From contig JAKZAP010000016.1 in NCBI GenBank assembly GCA_023053575.1, forward strand, positions 9,544,046-9,608,045: a stretch of 64,000 bases of DNA. Reading direction: 5' to 3'. This document shows, one piece after another, positions 43,077 to 54,145 of the stretch (positions within the stretch are counted from its first letter, which is position 1; each line of letters opens with the position of its first letter). The notes beneath the pieces are model-generated. The model made no database searches. It was not told the DNA's origin and saw nothing but the letters and a program-made list of their open reading frames with translations. Made by a program: the position numbers and the translations under genes. This DNA is from Branchinecta lynchi. Lineage: Eukaryota > Arthropoda > Branchiopoda > Anostraca > Branchinectidae.

Positions 43077-44277
43077 ACAAGAGCTGTAAGCTCATATGGC
43101 ACTTGCAAGCATACGTAGAGGGTGAGGGTAACAGCTAAGATTCGTTCCGGTCCCACCGCTTTAAGCTTATTCCGAGATTATCGATCCCCCTCCTATCCTA
43201 CCCCCCCCCCCCCCCCCAGAGTTATCACATCCGGTCTGGGACACCAAATGGTAAATCCGTGACACGAGCTCTTTCCAACTGTCAAGTTGTGTTTATTTCT
43301 GATGACTTTTCTAAAGTCAACCTTATCGGGTCCCTGGAAAGTCTGCCAAGTTTCATCGTCCTAGCACACATCTGGAAGTACCTTAGCCCGTGATAACCGG
43401 AAATTCGGGACCCAACCTCCCCCCCCCCCCAGGGATCTGATCCAGTTCTTCCCACCAAGTTTCATCCCGATCTTTCCACTGTAAGCGTGTCACGATATTT
43501 CCGTTACCCCACTCTAACTCCCCCCTCCCCACAGCTGGTGAATTCAGTCCGGAAGTAAAACAGGACATGCTAAGCATGTGTTCTTCCCACATGTCAGGTT
43601 TCATTCAGATCCGATCACCCGTTCGAAAGTTACGCATGCCTCAATATTCCGGATTCCCCCCCCCTTCACTCCCCCATGATGGTAAGATCGGTAAAGTGAC
43701 TATTGCCAAGTCAGTTTGGTCGGGTCCCTGCTATGCGTGCCAAGTTTTTTCATCCTAGCACACCTGGAAGTACTTTAAACCATGACAACCGGACATCCGG
43801 GATCCAGCCTTTATCCCCCCCCCCCCCACACAGTGGATATTTCGCATCAGGATATTTGCTTGTTCTTCCCACCAAGGTTTCATCCCGATCCCTCCACTCT
43901 AACGGTGTCACGATATTTCCGGTACCCCCCCCCCCCTCCAACTCCGCCCACAATTGTCGGATCCGGTTCGGACGTAAAACGGGACATGTGAGGCAGGTTT
44001 TCTTCCCACATATCAAGTTTCATTCAGATCCGATCACCCGTTCGAAAGTTACGCATGCCTCAATATTATGGATTCCCTCTCTTTCCACTCCCCCCACGAT
44101 GGTCGAATCGGGGAAGTGACTATTTCCAAGTCAGTTTGGTCGGATCCCTGATATGCCTGCCAAGTTTCATCATCCTAGCACATCCGGAAGTGCCCTAACT
44201 CGCGATCACCGGACCTACCGACCGACGGAAAAGTGATCGGTATATGGCACTTGGCCGAAAGGCAAGTGCCATAAAAA
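43077..44277 (+). mobile_element. CT-rich 'GGCACTTG' repeat element, copy 2
   Basis: It opens AACAAGAGCTGTAAGCTCAT then ATGGCACTTGCA, and closes TATGGCACTTGGCCGAAAGG then CAAGTGCCATAAAA. The interior has tandem phrases with 'CAAGTTTCAT-CAGATCCGAT', 'ACGCATGCCTCAATATT' and C-runs at about 43200-43217, 43422-43430, 43816 and 43926. It lies inside Helitron-like sequence. The opening and closing blocks share ATGGCACTTG. Confidence 0.8.
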
Positions 44278-45599
44278 CAACAACAGGCGGAACCCCTAGA
44301 ATGCCAGCAGTGGTTCCCAACCGGTGGTACGCGTATCCCAATGGGTACGCTAGACCCTTACAAGGGGTAAGCGAAGGACCAAAATTGATTTAGTCTGTAG
44401 CTTCAAAATCTCGCCTCGCACATTTTTTATTGCCTAAAGCCTATTATTACCAGCAGAGGCATCACCAGCCAAAATGTATCTTAAGGGGCAAGTTATTTTT
44501 ACTGGCCGACTGTTTTTTGTTGTTTTTAAAGAACTGCTCCTGTCTTTTTAATCGTCTGGTGACCATTCTGGGGGGGGGGATGGGTATTGTCAACCCGTGC
44601 GTGACTCCTCTAATTACAAGCCCTAGTGAAAGTCAGTGAAAATTTTTTAGTTAAAAAACAATTCGCCTACTGCCGTAGAATCTGTCCCTCTGTCAAACAA
44701 TATTGTTTCAAGAAGAATCGAAGACATTGCAAGTGATACTAGTGATAATAGTGGCGTTTTTGATCGCCGTTCGCCTTTCACTTTGGTTCGCCGTTGGTCT
44801 TATAAGGTGTTTTTGGTCGCCTGCGCTTCGGACTGCAGTCGTATAAGGTGTTTTTGGACGAACGGCAACCGGCGTCTCCTCCCTTTTTCATCGAAAGCGC
44901 AGGCGAACGTCCAACGTCGAAAGGTACGAAGTTGGACGTGCGCTGTCGCCTTTCGATTGAAAATTTAAAAATCTCCGAGCAACGAAAGTGGAATTTCACT
45001 CTGAAATGTAAGTAGATTTCGAGAAAACAGTAGAGAATACTAAATGACAGGACTAGCTCTTAATACGAGTAACATTCAAAACTTGGATTTATTTCTCAGT
45101 AACTTACTTCAGTGATAGGCTATAAACTCAGTCTGGTAGGTCACTTTTCAGCTTTTGGCAAACCCAAAATAGCCAAGACCATATCAAATAAAATTGCTAA
45201 TTCCTAACAGCATTTAAAGCCTGCCTGTCCTTTGACTTTTCTGTTGGAAGTAAACGTCCAAGGAAAATATTAAAGCCAAAAGGAGGTGTAGGCAAATTAA
45301 ACTTCTGATTCTGATTGCAAAATTAACTGAGCTTATTTATTACTAAATTAATTAGCTTTTGTGTCAAAAATGAAATTAAAGTTAAATTAAATTGAATTAA
45401 TTAGCTTTTATATCAAATATTAGCATTGGCCAACCTTATTCTGTTCCTTACCTTACAGAATGAGTAATAACAAATTCTTGCTCTTAGAGTGTTTTTGTAG
45501 CGCCAGACTTGAATTATGTAATGTCAACCTGGCTTCAGCCTGTTCTTGTGCTTGTGAAAAAAGTTCATGTTTCAGTTTCAGCACCTCGGACCTGAAATT
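44278..45599. other. No gene seen; GC-rich block with CGCCTTTC motifs at 44755-44970
   Basis: 44755-44970 is GC-richer, with repeated 'ATAAGGTGTTTTTGG' and inverted 'CGCCTTTCGA/TCGAAAGGCG'-like motifs. It may be an unclassified element. The remainder is AT-rich without genes. Confidence 0.4.
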
Positions 45600-45705
45600 G
45601 CATCCTTGCCAAGAAGGGCCGAAATCTAGCTCTAAAATAAAATTCAGCTGACGGTTTTGCACCGTCAAATACGGTTCGAAGTCAGCTTGGTCTGAAGGAA
45701 TATGT
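45600..45705. repeat. CCCTTCTTGGCAAGGG MITE, one arm
   Basis: 'TCCTTGCCAAGAAGGGCCGA' is followed by 'CAGCTGACGGTTTTGCACCG' and 'AGTCAGCTTGGTCTGAAGGA', matching the right half of the copy at 16543-16696 and the outer block of the family. Confidence 0.75.
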
Positions 45706-46496
45706 ACAGGGTGGGGAATGTGGTCCACCGGTCTCACTGCCGTTTTGAAAATCGAACACACCAGTCTCACTGTTTCGAACCACCAGTCCTCATAAAAATG
45801 GCGCCGGGAACCAGCACTCTCGGAAACGAGACCAACAGTCTCAAATTCAGACCAACAATCTCATCTAATTTCCCTTTTTTTTAGAGTAAAAAAGTGTTTT
45901 CTTTGTTTTTCTCTGTCTGTTCCATGAATTACGCGCTTGTGACAGCACGACAGGTACAGTGAAGCTTGGGCTTTCAATACATGTATTTATCTCTGATTGG
46001 TTTGGTACTTCTCAGCGAGTAGGGCTCTGAAAAAGCAAACAAATTTATTTTTTGTTTTCTGTGTTGTTTAATAGTATTCTGCTACTCTGTCAACTACAAC
46101 AGGTAAAGGGAAGCCTGGGCTTTCAAACGATATATGATTCACTGTTACTGGATTACCAAGTATCATATTGGGATGCTCTGAAAAAATTGTTTTGGTAAAC
46201 AAATGTAATTTCTAGTCTGTCTATGCGATTTCTTGGAATTTTCTAACTTTACGACCAGTTTTGGTAGATTTAAGCATGAGCTTTTCACAGATCCATGTAT
46301 CACTGATACTGGCTTAGTCAGTTTGTTGCTGGGTTCCTCTGGTAAACTCATTAGCTGTTCTTTTTAACTGCCCTGCTTGATTTTGTTGAAGTTTTGTCGC
46401 CTCACCTGACTGCCTGGTCCGGTACTGGTTCGTTCCATTCTTTTTCCATACATTTTCCATGCTTAAAATACTATTCTGGGGCTGTCTCTACACAAC
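45706..46496. other. No gene seen
   Basis: Contains repeated 'CAGTCTCA/CACCAGTC' motifs near 45730-45860 and an old duplication of 'AGGTA-AG-GAAGC-TGGGCTTTCAA' (45950 and 46100). No gene recognised. Confidence 0.4.
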
Positions 46497-47600
46497 TACA
46501 GTAAGCGGTCAAGTATCGCTCAATGGAACCTATTATCGCTCACCAGAGCTGCGTTTGATTTGCATCGACTAATAGCGTTCGATTTATCCAGTCGACTGAG
46601 ATTGTCGACTAAAATTTGACTTTTGACGACCAAGAATAAATGGTCATTTGTTCCATGGTTAAGCGGTTAAGCTACAGTAAGCGGTCAAGTAACGCTTAAT
46701 ATACCTATCATCGCTCACCAAAGCTGCATTCGATCCGCATTTCCAGTCGACTTACATCATCATTTTGCCGTTTTATTTGCTATTCTCAGTTGACTGATAG
46801 CGTTCAATTTATCCTGACATTGTCGACTAAAGGTGACTTTTGACAACAGAGAACAAATGGTCATTCGTTCCATGGATAACCGGTTAAAGTAAGCGGTCAA
46901 GTATCGCTCAATGGAACATTTTGTCGTTCACCAGAGATGCATTTGATTCGCAATTCCAGTTAACTTGAATCGTCATTTTGCCATTTTATTTGCTATTCTC
47001 AGTTGACTGGTTCGATTAATTCAGTCGACTGAGATTGTCGACTAAAATTTGACTGTTGAGACCAAGATCAAATATCATTCGTTCCATGCTTAACCGTTAA
47101 CCCACAGTAAGCGGTCAAGTATTGCTCAATGCAACCTACTATCGCTCACCAGATCTGCGTTCGATTTGCATTTCCAGTTAACTTAAATCACCATCTTGCA
47201 GTTTTATTTCCTATTCTCAGTTGACTGATGGTCCGATTTGTCCAGTCGACTGACATTGTCCACTAAAAGATGACTTTGGAGGACCGACATCAAATGGTCA
47301 TTTGTTCCATGGATAACCGGTTAACCAACTGTAAGCGGTCAAGTATCGCTCAATGGAACATTGTATCGCTCACCAGAGCTGCATTTGATTCGCATTTCCT
47401 GTAAACTTAAATCACCATTTTGCCATTTTATTTGCTATTCTCAGTTGACTGGTTCGATTTATCCAGTCGACTTGAGATTGTCGACTAAAATTTGACTTTT
47501 GAGACCAAGAACAAACGTCATTCGCTCCATGGTTAACCGTTAGCCTAGAGTAATCGATCAATTTTTGCCCAATGGAACCTACTATCGCTCACCAGAGCTG
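46497..47600. repeat. Diverged tandem repeat, about 180-225-bp units
   Basis: 'AGTAAGCGGTCAAGTATCGC' marks unit starts near 46500, 46677, 46889, 47106, 47331 and (mutated) 47549. Each unit then has 'TCGCTCACCAGAGCTGCGTT', 'TCAGTTGACTG', 'GATTGTCGACTAAAA' and 'GTTCCATGG-TAACCGGTTAA'. Lengths vary through indels. An inverted unit follows at 48870-49060. Satellite-like; no coding potential. Confidence 0.85.
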
Positions 47601-48605
47601 CGTTTGATTTGTCCAGTTGACTGAAATAATCTTTTTGCTGTTTTATTTGCTGTTTTCAATTGATTCATATTGTTCGATTTATCTCTTGGCAAGGGTGTGG
47701 AAACTCAAGAAGGTAAGGGAACATCGTTAAAACAATATGACAAAGAGACCTAATCATGTTCTATAACATTTAGACAATTGCTAAAATTACCCTTTGCTTG
47801 TCTCCTTGATGATGCTGTACGTAGCCGCTTCAATTTGAAGGTCTCATGAAGAGACCTCTTACGTGCACCCATCTATAGTACTTCAACATACAAACAATCG
47901 TATGTTCCTATAACAAGAGCAACATCTGTAGAGGAGATAGTACTTCAACAATTAGAAAAAGAGTGAGAGGAATATCCATGGAGGACTAGGAAAGAACATA
48001 TGGTATGTGAAAAAAGAATCACCAAAAGTTAACTTTTGACGATGGAGATAAAATGGTAATTCATTCCATGGTTAACCGGTTAACCTACAGTAAGCAGTCA
48101 AGTATCGCTCAATGGAACCTATTGTCACTCACCAGAGCTGCATTCTATTCGCTTTCCAGCTAACTTCAATCATCATTTTACTGCTTTGTTTGCTGTTATC
48201 AGTTGATTCATATTGTTTGATTTAGCTCTTGGCAAGGGTTTGGAAACTAAAGAAGGTAAGGGAACATCACTAAAACAGTATGACAAAGCGACCTAATCAT
48301 GTTCAATAACATTTAGACAGTTACTAAAATTACCCTTTGCTTGTCTCCTTGATGGTGCTGTACTTAGCCGCTTCAGTTTGAGTGTCTCATGAAGAGACCT
48401 CTTACGTGCACCCATCTATAATACTTCAACATACAAACAATAGTATGTTTGTAACATACAATAGTATGTTCCTATAACAAGAGCAACATCTGTAGAGGAT
48501 ATAGTACTTCAATAGTTAGAAAAAAAGTGAGAGGAATATTCATGGAGGACTAGTAAAGAACATATGGTATGTGAAAAAAGAATCACCAAAACCAACAAAA
48601 CAAAA
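47534..48605. repeat. Direct segmental duplication, 543-bp offset
   Basis: 'CTCTTGGCAAGGGTGTGGAA' at 47683 recurs at 48226 (CTCTTGGCAAGGGTTTGGAA), and the copies run on through 'GACAAAG-GACCTAATCATG', 'TTGCTTGTCTCCTTGATG' and 'GAAGAGACCTCTTACGTGCA'. Each copy also includes one unit of the tandem repeat to its left, so the duplication probably arose by unequal exchange within that array. Confidence 0.88.
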
Positions 48606-49060
48606 ATTACCAGAGTGGGTGCCTTTGCGTTAGTTCATGTAGGTTATCTTGAACACTTTGAGCTAGGACTTCCATAGCCAGTGTAAAACATTAAGAATAA
48701 GCTTTTTTTTTTTTTTACCCTCATTGGGTAGGTAGCATACTCTATAGCACCTGGTTTGTTACAACATGAAAAAATGTCGGCCTCATGGCCGCAATTTTAG
48801 ATGACCAGTAAAAGGTGCCCGGTGGGTTGGAATCCGCAACCTTTTTCTCAACCTACACTTATATTCTAGGTCAACCATGGAATGAATGTCCATTTGTTCT
48901 CAGTTGTCAAAAGTCAACGTTTAGTCTACAATCTCAGTCAACTGGATAAATCGAACGCTGTCAGTCAACTGCATAGCAAATAAAACTGCAAAATGATGAT
49001 TTAAGTTAACTGAAAATGCGAATCGAACACAGCTCTGGTGGAAACTTGTGGAAACTTGGA
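48606..49060 (-). repeat. Flank and inverted tandem-repeat unit
   Basis: 48870-49060 carries the inverse of the 46.5-kb unit ('CAACCATGGAATGAATG', 'GTCAACGTTTAGTC', 'AGTCAACT', 'CACAGCTCTGGTG'). 48606-48870 is unique, with a T-run at 48707-48717. Confidence 0.65.
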
Positions 49061-49209
49061 ACATTATCTTATATAACCTAGTTGGCATTATAAAGCTATC
49101 CATAGCTTTTTAGTTCAGAATACCAAAATACCTTTACTAATTATTGCGAAACATATCGTTGTTTTACGTTATCATTTGTATCCGTTGTCTAAACACTTAA
49201 TTCTAGGTT

Positions 49210-49790
49210 ACAGTGAAAGACCATCACCATAGACCATTCTAGAATCTCATAAAAATGGCAATGCGTTAGCAACCAATTCTTGAAGGACGACATGAACCAA
49301 ACTTTTCTTATCATCAAAAACACCGGTGATTTAACTCCAATATACGATCTCGCGCTCCTTGACAATTTTCCCATCACCCTTACCACACAAGCCACAACCT
49401 TATACATATCAACTACAATCAAAACAAATGCTACCGGAAGACCAAACCTTTCTAAATACTCTACCAGCAATGCTCTACTAACGTTGTCAAAAGCCCCCTT
49501 TAGGTTCACAAAAGCTACGTATACACCTCTATTTTTCAAATATTTTTCACCAACACCTTTAAAACGAAAATCTGATCTAACGTACTAGACCCCTGCCGAA
49601 ATCCTGCCTGGATACTACTTAATATATTTTTCTTACACAACCACTCGCTTGGCCTCTTATCAATAATCCTGCAATAAATCTTACTAATATTGTTTCCTAG
49701 ATAAATCCCTCTATAACTCCTTATCCCCCTTCTTGAAAAGAGGAATCAGTATGGACGTCTCCCATTGGCTAGGCCATGATGTTTTGCTTC
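49210..49790 (-). pseudogene. LINE reverse transcriptase fragment (fingers and palm)
   Basis: The minus strand reads VYVAFVNLKGAFDNVSRALL with LVEYLERFGLP, the catalytic 'A-F-x-D-x-K-x-A-F-D' region, here with Asn for the first Asp. Upstream, in broken frames, are an LFKKG-like segment, a SKIYCRIIDKR-like segment and a QAGFR-like fingers motif. Downstream it runs into a repeat without the FADD box. Dead copy, probably of the same family as 17960 and 62820. Confidence 0.75.
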
Positions 49791-49849
49791 TCAGCAGGTG
49801 GTGTTCGGATATCATCTGGCGTATGTATTGACTGTTTTACTAACTTCCA

Positions 49850-50493
49850 AAATTCTTTACTATCCTTTTTAATGTCGATTACTGGGAGACGGGTTTCTAA
49901 GTAGAATCGGTTACTATAAGGGGCTAGAAACTAGTGCAAATTGGTGCACATTTTATTTGATCTCTTTAAATCTGAGGGTAAGATAATGAGTCTCCATGTT
50001 CTATCACTGTAACTTATAATTAAGTCTTTGAGGGGTTGACAACTTTAGCGGTGGGGTATATACCCAAACAAAGAATAGGCGGAACCGAACTGTGACAAGT
50101 CAGGGACTTGTAACTAGCAGTCGGCGATTACACCGTCATCATCTTCGGCGATGAGAGGCTTCCGACGTTTCCTAGTATGTGTACATATTTCAAGTTTCCA
50201 CAAGTCACGACGTCTACGATTGAAAAAGATAAAGTTCAACTGGCTGCAAAGTACTTCTGATATTTTTCAAAAAAAAATTTAACGCTGAGGGATAACCGCG
50301 TGATTACAGAATGGGTCAACAGTTCAGAAAAATATTCTTCGTGGATTGGAACATACCATTCTGAAAACTTCGATTGGTTGACAAATTCGGCATTTAACCG
50401 TTAACGAAGAAACAAAACCTCGCAATACTTTAGTTGGCGAAGCCGAAAAAGGTTGCTACAACACTTCACGTTGCCCGGGCAACGTAGGTCTAG
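49850..50493 (+). mobile_element. Helitron-like element, copy 2, with 3' terminus
   Basis: A single, non-reiterated version of the 38-41-kb unit: 'TCGATTACTGGGAGACGGG', 'AGGGGTTGACAACTTTAG', 'ATCATCTTCGGCGATGAGAG', 'GTCTACGATTGAAAAAGATA'. It ends with CGTTGCCCGGGCAACG (50469-50484), TAGGT, CTAG (50490-50493) and then T. The 5' boundary is uncertain. Confidence 0.65.
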
Positions 50494-50639
50494 TTTCTAC
50501 TGTTTTTTTATCCTGAAAAGTTACGGATAGCTTCGTAATACCAACTAGGTTATAGAAGATAAAGCTCCAGTTTTTCACCAGTCACGATGTCTACGATTGA
50601 AAAGGATAAAGTTCAACTTGCTGCAAAGTCAATACTCCA
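50494..50639. repeat. Internal fragment of the Helitron-like family
   Basis: 'ATCCTGAAAAGTTACGGATA' to 'GATTGAAAAGGATAAAGTTC', matching 40230-40335 and 41050-41160. It starts directly after the terminus of copy 2. Confidence 0.65.
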
Positions 50640-50835
50640 CATGACTGAGTCCAAAATACGCCAGTGATCCTTAAGAAGAACGAGAAAATGTCTCACTAAC
50701 GACTCAGACTTAACAACTCAAATCCTGTGTCAACCAATCATGGCGATCGTTGGGGACAGCTGTGGTGCCGCTTCTGGCTCTTCCGCTAGGTACACAGCGA
50801 GTTTACATCGGTAAGGAGAGTTAGTCATCAAGAGT
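50640..50835 (-). pseudogene. LINE 5'-end fragment (uninterrupted version)
   Basis: The minus strand reads ESLVRHFLVLLKDHWRILDS, matching ESLVRRFLVLPEDHWHVLDL at the 5' end of the LINE near 29350. It is contiguous with the sequence that in that LINE lies beyond GGATCC copy 7 (30193-30332). It serves as a reference for the empty insertion site. Confidence 0.75.
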
Positions 50836-51088
50836 ATCAAGTCCCTACTTCCGATAGTCTGTTTTTTTATCAACGCTGAGGGATAGCCATGTGATTACTG
50901 ATTGTGTCGTCAGTTCAGAATAGAAACATTGGAACATACCATTTTGAAAGTCTCGATGGATTGACAACTTCAGCATTTAACCGATAGCGAAGAAACAAAG
51001 CCAGAGTGTTGCTGTCGCAACACATTAATCTGCGAATCCGATAAAAAGGTGCTACAGCACTTCACGTTGCCCGGCAACGTAGATCTAG
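50836..51088 (+). mobile_element. Helitron-like 3' terminus, copy 3
   Basis: From 'AACGCTGAGGGATAGCC' through 'TTCAGCATTTAACCGATAGCG' and 'CAGAGTGTTGCTGTCGCAAC' to the palindrome with one C lost (CGTTGCCCGGCAACG), TAGAT, CTAG (51085-51088), then T. It is collinear with copies 1 and 2 over the last 200 bp. Confidence 0.65.
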
Positions 51089-51247
51089 TTACAGTTCAAT
51101 TTGTGTTCTTAATTGTGGTGGTCTTTGTCATTTAGATAAACTGTGAACAGTAATCTTTAGAACAGTTTCTTTCTTGTGCGTTCAACCTGTGTCATCGATT
51201 TTGGTGTAAATCAAAGTGCTCGGTTCCGGCTGGGGAAACATGCTGGT

Positions 51248-51363
51248 GCCGAGGGGCTGCTCACTTCTGTCGCAAGGTGTACACGGTCCCTGCCTCCGAG
51301 TCTACCTCCGTGCCTCTCTGCCTCTTGATGTACGCCAAAAATTTCAGTGAGCAGCCCCTCGGC
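51248..51363. repeat. 18-bp perfect hairpin stem in GC-rich sequence
   Basis: GCCGAGGGGCTGCTCACT near 51248 and its exact inverse AGTGAGCAGCCCCTCGGC near 51346 are separated by about 80 bp of GC-rich sequence. No gene assigned; it may be a small MITE. Confidence 0.7.
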
Positions 51364-51499
51364 TGGTGCCGGACGGTGTCAGCTGGCCGCACACTAGCGT
51401 TTCCTTCCTTAGGTTAAGGAATCTGTCGAGTAGGTTAAGGAAGCCTACCCACCAGGGAGTTGATAACAATTCATTAATTTTCGTTACAAAAACCGTTTC
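51364..51499. other. No gene seen
   Basis: A short tandem 'TAGGTTAAGGAA' pair lies near 51410-51450. Confidence 0.35.
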
Positions 51500-52010
51500 A
51501 GTCTATAATAATTTAATTTATTATTAAAGCCAACAAAGGGCCATACATCAGCATTCATTCTCGCACTTAACTTACAAAATTTACCTTCAACATTACATAC
51601 AATAAGATTACTCTTTTTACCCTTCTACTATTAACCGAATTACCTCCAATCTAAACTTCCAGTAAACACTCAAAATATTCACATACAGACCGAATTACCT
51701 GACGATCCGTCGACTCCATAATAGTAGGAAATAGTGGGTACTCCACCAGAAAAACTATCTCTAATTTCCTTCACACACCCCCCCCCCCCCCTCCCGACAA
51801 TCCGTCAGCATATCGCATAAACTCTCTTCTACCTCACAACAAAATCGGCAAGCACACTCGGCCACCGGCAAAGACCTATTCTTTTCAAAAACCTATTTCC
51901 TACTTCATAATGTGAGACAGTTCGCCCGGAGTTGGAACCACATCTTTAATATTTCTGCGGGTAGGCCTAGCTTAAAATAAAATTATAATCTGCGTCTTAT
52001 TATTACAACG
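51500..52010 (-). pseudogene. LINE C-terminal fragment (zinc-knuckle region)
   Basis: Broken minus-strand frames give LRLPAEILKMWFQLRANC and then ECACRFCCEVEESL-x5-C, which align with 'LRLPAENLRLWFQIRANSLP' and 'SCYTCSLCGLEEENLSHFLS' of the LINE at 62820. There are several frameshifts and a C-run (51778-51792). Confidence 0.7.
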
Positions 52011-52139
52011 TTTTATGATCGACATGACATGATGAAGCTAGTAACCTCCGCTCGTTCTTAGCGGACAGGGTATGGGGAAATATTCGACCTCGCATAGTCA
52101 TATTACAGAGCTAGGAAGACGGAGGTTCTGTCAGATTAT

Positions 52140-52801
52140 TTGTTCTTGCAATGACTTCGTAAAAGTTGACTGTCCGTCGTCTGTGAGCATGATAACCCTC
52201 GAGGGAATGAGGTATTTTGATAAAACTTCGTGTGGTGGGGACTCTTTGGTTCAAGGGAGATGTCAAGTTCGTAGATGGGCTCTGTAGCTCAACATTTAGG
52301 GGTAGGGGAGGGGGTTCAAATTAAGGGGCGAACAATATTTTTTAACAGCCAATGAGATATTCGTATTTGTGGTAAGAAGACATGCTGAACACGGAAATGA
52401 GAGCCATTTCCTCACCGGACAAGTAGTTCGCCCGGAATCCGGCCAAAACATGATTATATGTTCGTTATAGGGGTCAGGAGATAGGCTGAAATCGTTTTTG
52501 AGCTTTAGTTTTTGCCGGACAAGTAGTTTGCCCGGAGTCCGGTCCAAACCGGAGATTTGACAGAAGTAAGGCAGGAAATTTGATCAATTTCGTCAAAGTA
52601 GATACGTATAGACTAGGCGTAAAACACATGCTGAATCCTGAACTTGGTTTTCTCAGATTATTAGCGATTGGCCTTCTTCTGTTTCTAAATCTTTTCAGTG
52701 AAAATGTTAAAGGAGTCTGGCGAAGACCGGATATCTACAAGACCAAATTCTCTGGATCAAATATACAATTTTGGGATCCCATCGAAACCTTTGGTCTTGT
52801 T
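52140..52801 (+). mobile_element. GGATCC element, copy 9 (5' end lost)
   Basis: It picks up at 'ATGACTTCGTAAAAGTTGAC' and 'CATGATAACCCTCGAGGGAA', so the GGATCC 5' palindrome is missing or diverged. It has two or three 137-bp units and a good 3' end (GGGATCCCATCGAAACC...GGTCTTGTT). Confidence 0.8.
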
Positions 52802-53165
52802 TTTATGGCACTTGGAGTCTTTGGCTCAGTTGCCATATTATAGCGATCGTAACGTCTGACCGTCTGACTGTCCCATTCTCCGCTTTTGCTAGTTCGGACA
52901 CTTCCATGTAAGCTGGGACGATGAACTTGGCGTACATGTGAAGGACCTGATCTAATGCCCAAAGAAACCTCATTTTCCCGGTCCAATCCCCCATATGGTG
53001 GTGAAGTAGGGGAAAAGGGGATCTTGTGACCCGCCTGAGTTGCGGACCAGTAATTTGATCCATGGTAGGAAGTAGGAACAGACAACAGAGATTTCCCGTG
53101 TACTTGTCCGAAGCACATCCGACCACTGTCGTAGGAGTGCGATGATGCCGTAATTTTCACTCTAT
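52802..53165 (-). mobile_element. CT-rich 'GGCACTTG' element, truncated inverted copy 3
   Basis: It begins 'TTTATGGCACTTGGAGTC', the inverse of the family's closing block, then 'GGACGATGAACTTGGCGTAC' and 'CCCCCATATGGTGGTGAAGT', inverse forms of internal phrases. It starts directly at the end of GGATCC copy 9. Confidence 0.65.
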
Positions 53166-54054
53166 TGACAATGATTCTTTTTTTTTATTATTTATTGCAT
53201 TTGCAATTATCATTACTTCGGTCCGAGAAAAATTGTATGAAGACAAAATTGTACATTGTCTCTTTTAATGAGAATACTGAAACATTTCACACTCCTACCA
53301 GCGGTGCATCCGTTGTTGCTTAGTTTGACACCCGAGAGATTTCTTTTACGCAGAAATCAGCCGTACTAGCACGAACTTGACAACCCTAAATGTTGAACTC
53401 TAATCCGAATAATATCGACATAGGCTGTATGAGTAAGTCAGTGTATTTCGCAATATAATATCACACAATATGGATGGATACGATTTGCTTAGCTTCAAGA
53501 ACCAAGGGGCATGGCGAGCACTTGAGAAATAAATATAAATATTGGTCCAAACGCGCCTATACCAATGCTAGGCATTAGGAATCTCGTAAACTGTTGAATG
53601 TTAACGAAGCAACTACCCCCTTGACTCAACATAACTCTTAATTCAGCAGCGTTCCTTCCCTCCAAATATGTAAAGTAAAAGGGGAAATCAAACTATCATA
53701 ATTTCATATTACGACCCCCTAGAATTGAATATTACATTAAAAATCAGCCAATTCATAAACAAATTATTTTCGCATTTGAATCGTTGCGGTGTTTTTTGCT
53801 TCCTACCATCCTCCCAATTTACTAGCCTTGACAAATATAAGCGGAGTTTCTTTTTTCTTATCCATTCCTTGTTATTATACACTTCTGGTTTGTCTGTACT
53901 CTGTATTATAGACAAAATAGTTCATTTATAGCCTTAAATGACAATTACTTTCACATTCTGGAATCAGCTGCAAGTAAGTCTGATGTGTTTGTATCCTACA
54001 TTTTTGGCACTCCTGTGACTTCACGTCCAGAAATCAAAACTTTTCTTTGGTACA
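53166..54054. other. No gene seen
   Basis: 53166-53340 is weakly similar to 22560-22800. Antiparallel frames at 53709-53931 are AT-rich and without motifs. Confidence 0.4.
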
Positions 54055-54145
54055 TTCAGACAATGCATAAAACGGATACGTCAGCTACGATGCTTTGGGA
54101 GATATTTCGGCCCTTCTTGGCAAGTCCTCGTCAGGCTTTCTTTGG
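54055..54145. repeat. CCCTTCTTGGCAAGGG MITE, one arm
   Basis: 'CAATGCATAAAACGGATACG', 'TCAGCTACGATGCTTTGG' and 'TTTCGGCCCTTCTTGGCAAG' are in order, matching the arms of the MITE at 14880-15155. Confidence 0.8.

Noticed and set aside
44755..44970. GC-rich block as a CpG-island promoter
   Set aside because: Internal repeated and inverted motifs suggest an element, and no gene start follows on either strand.
48740..48850. Sequence resembling a tRNA B box (GGTTGGAATCC), as in tRNA genes or SINEs
   Set aside because: No A box at proper spacing and no cloverleaf could be drawn.
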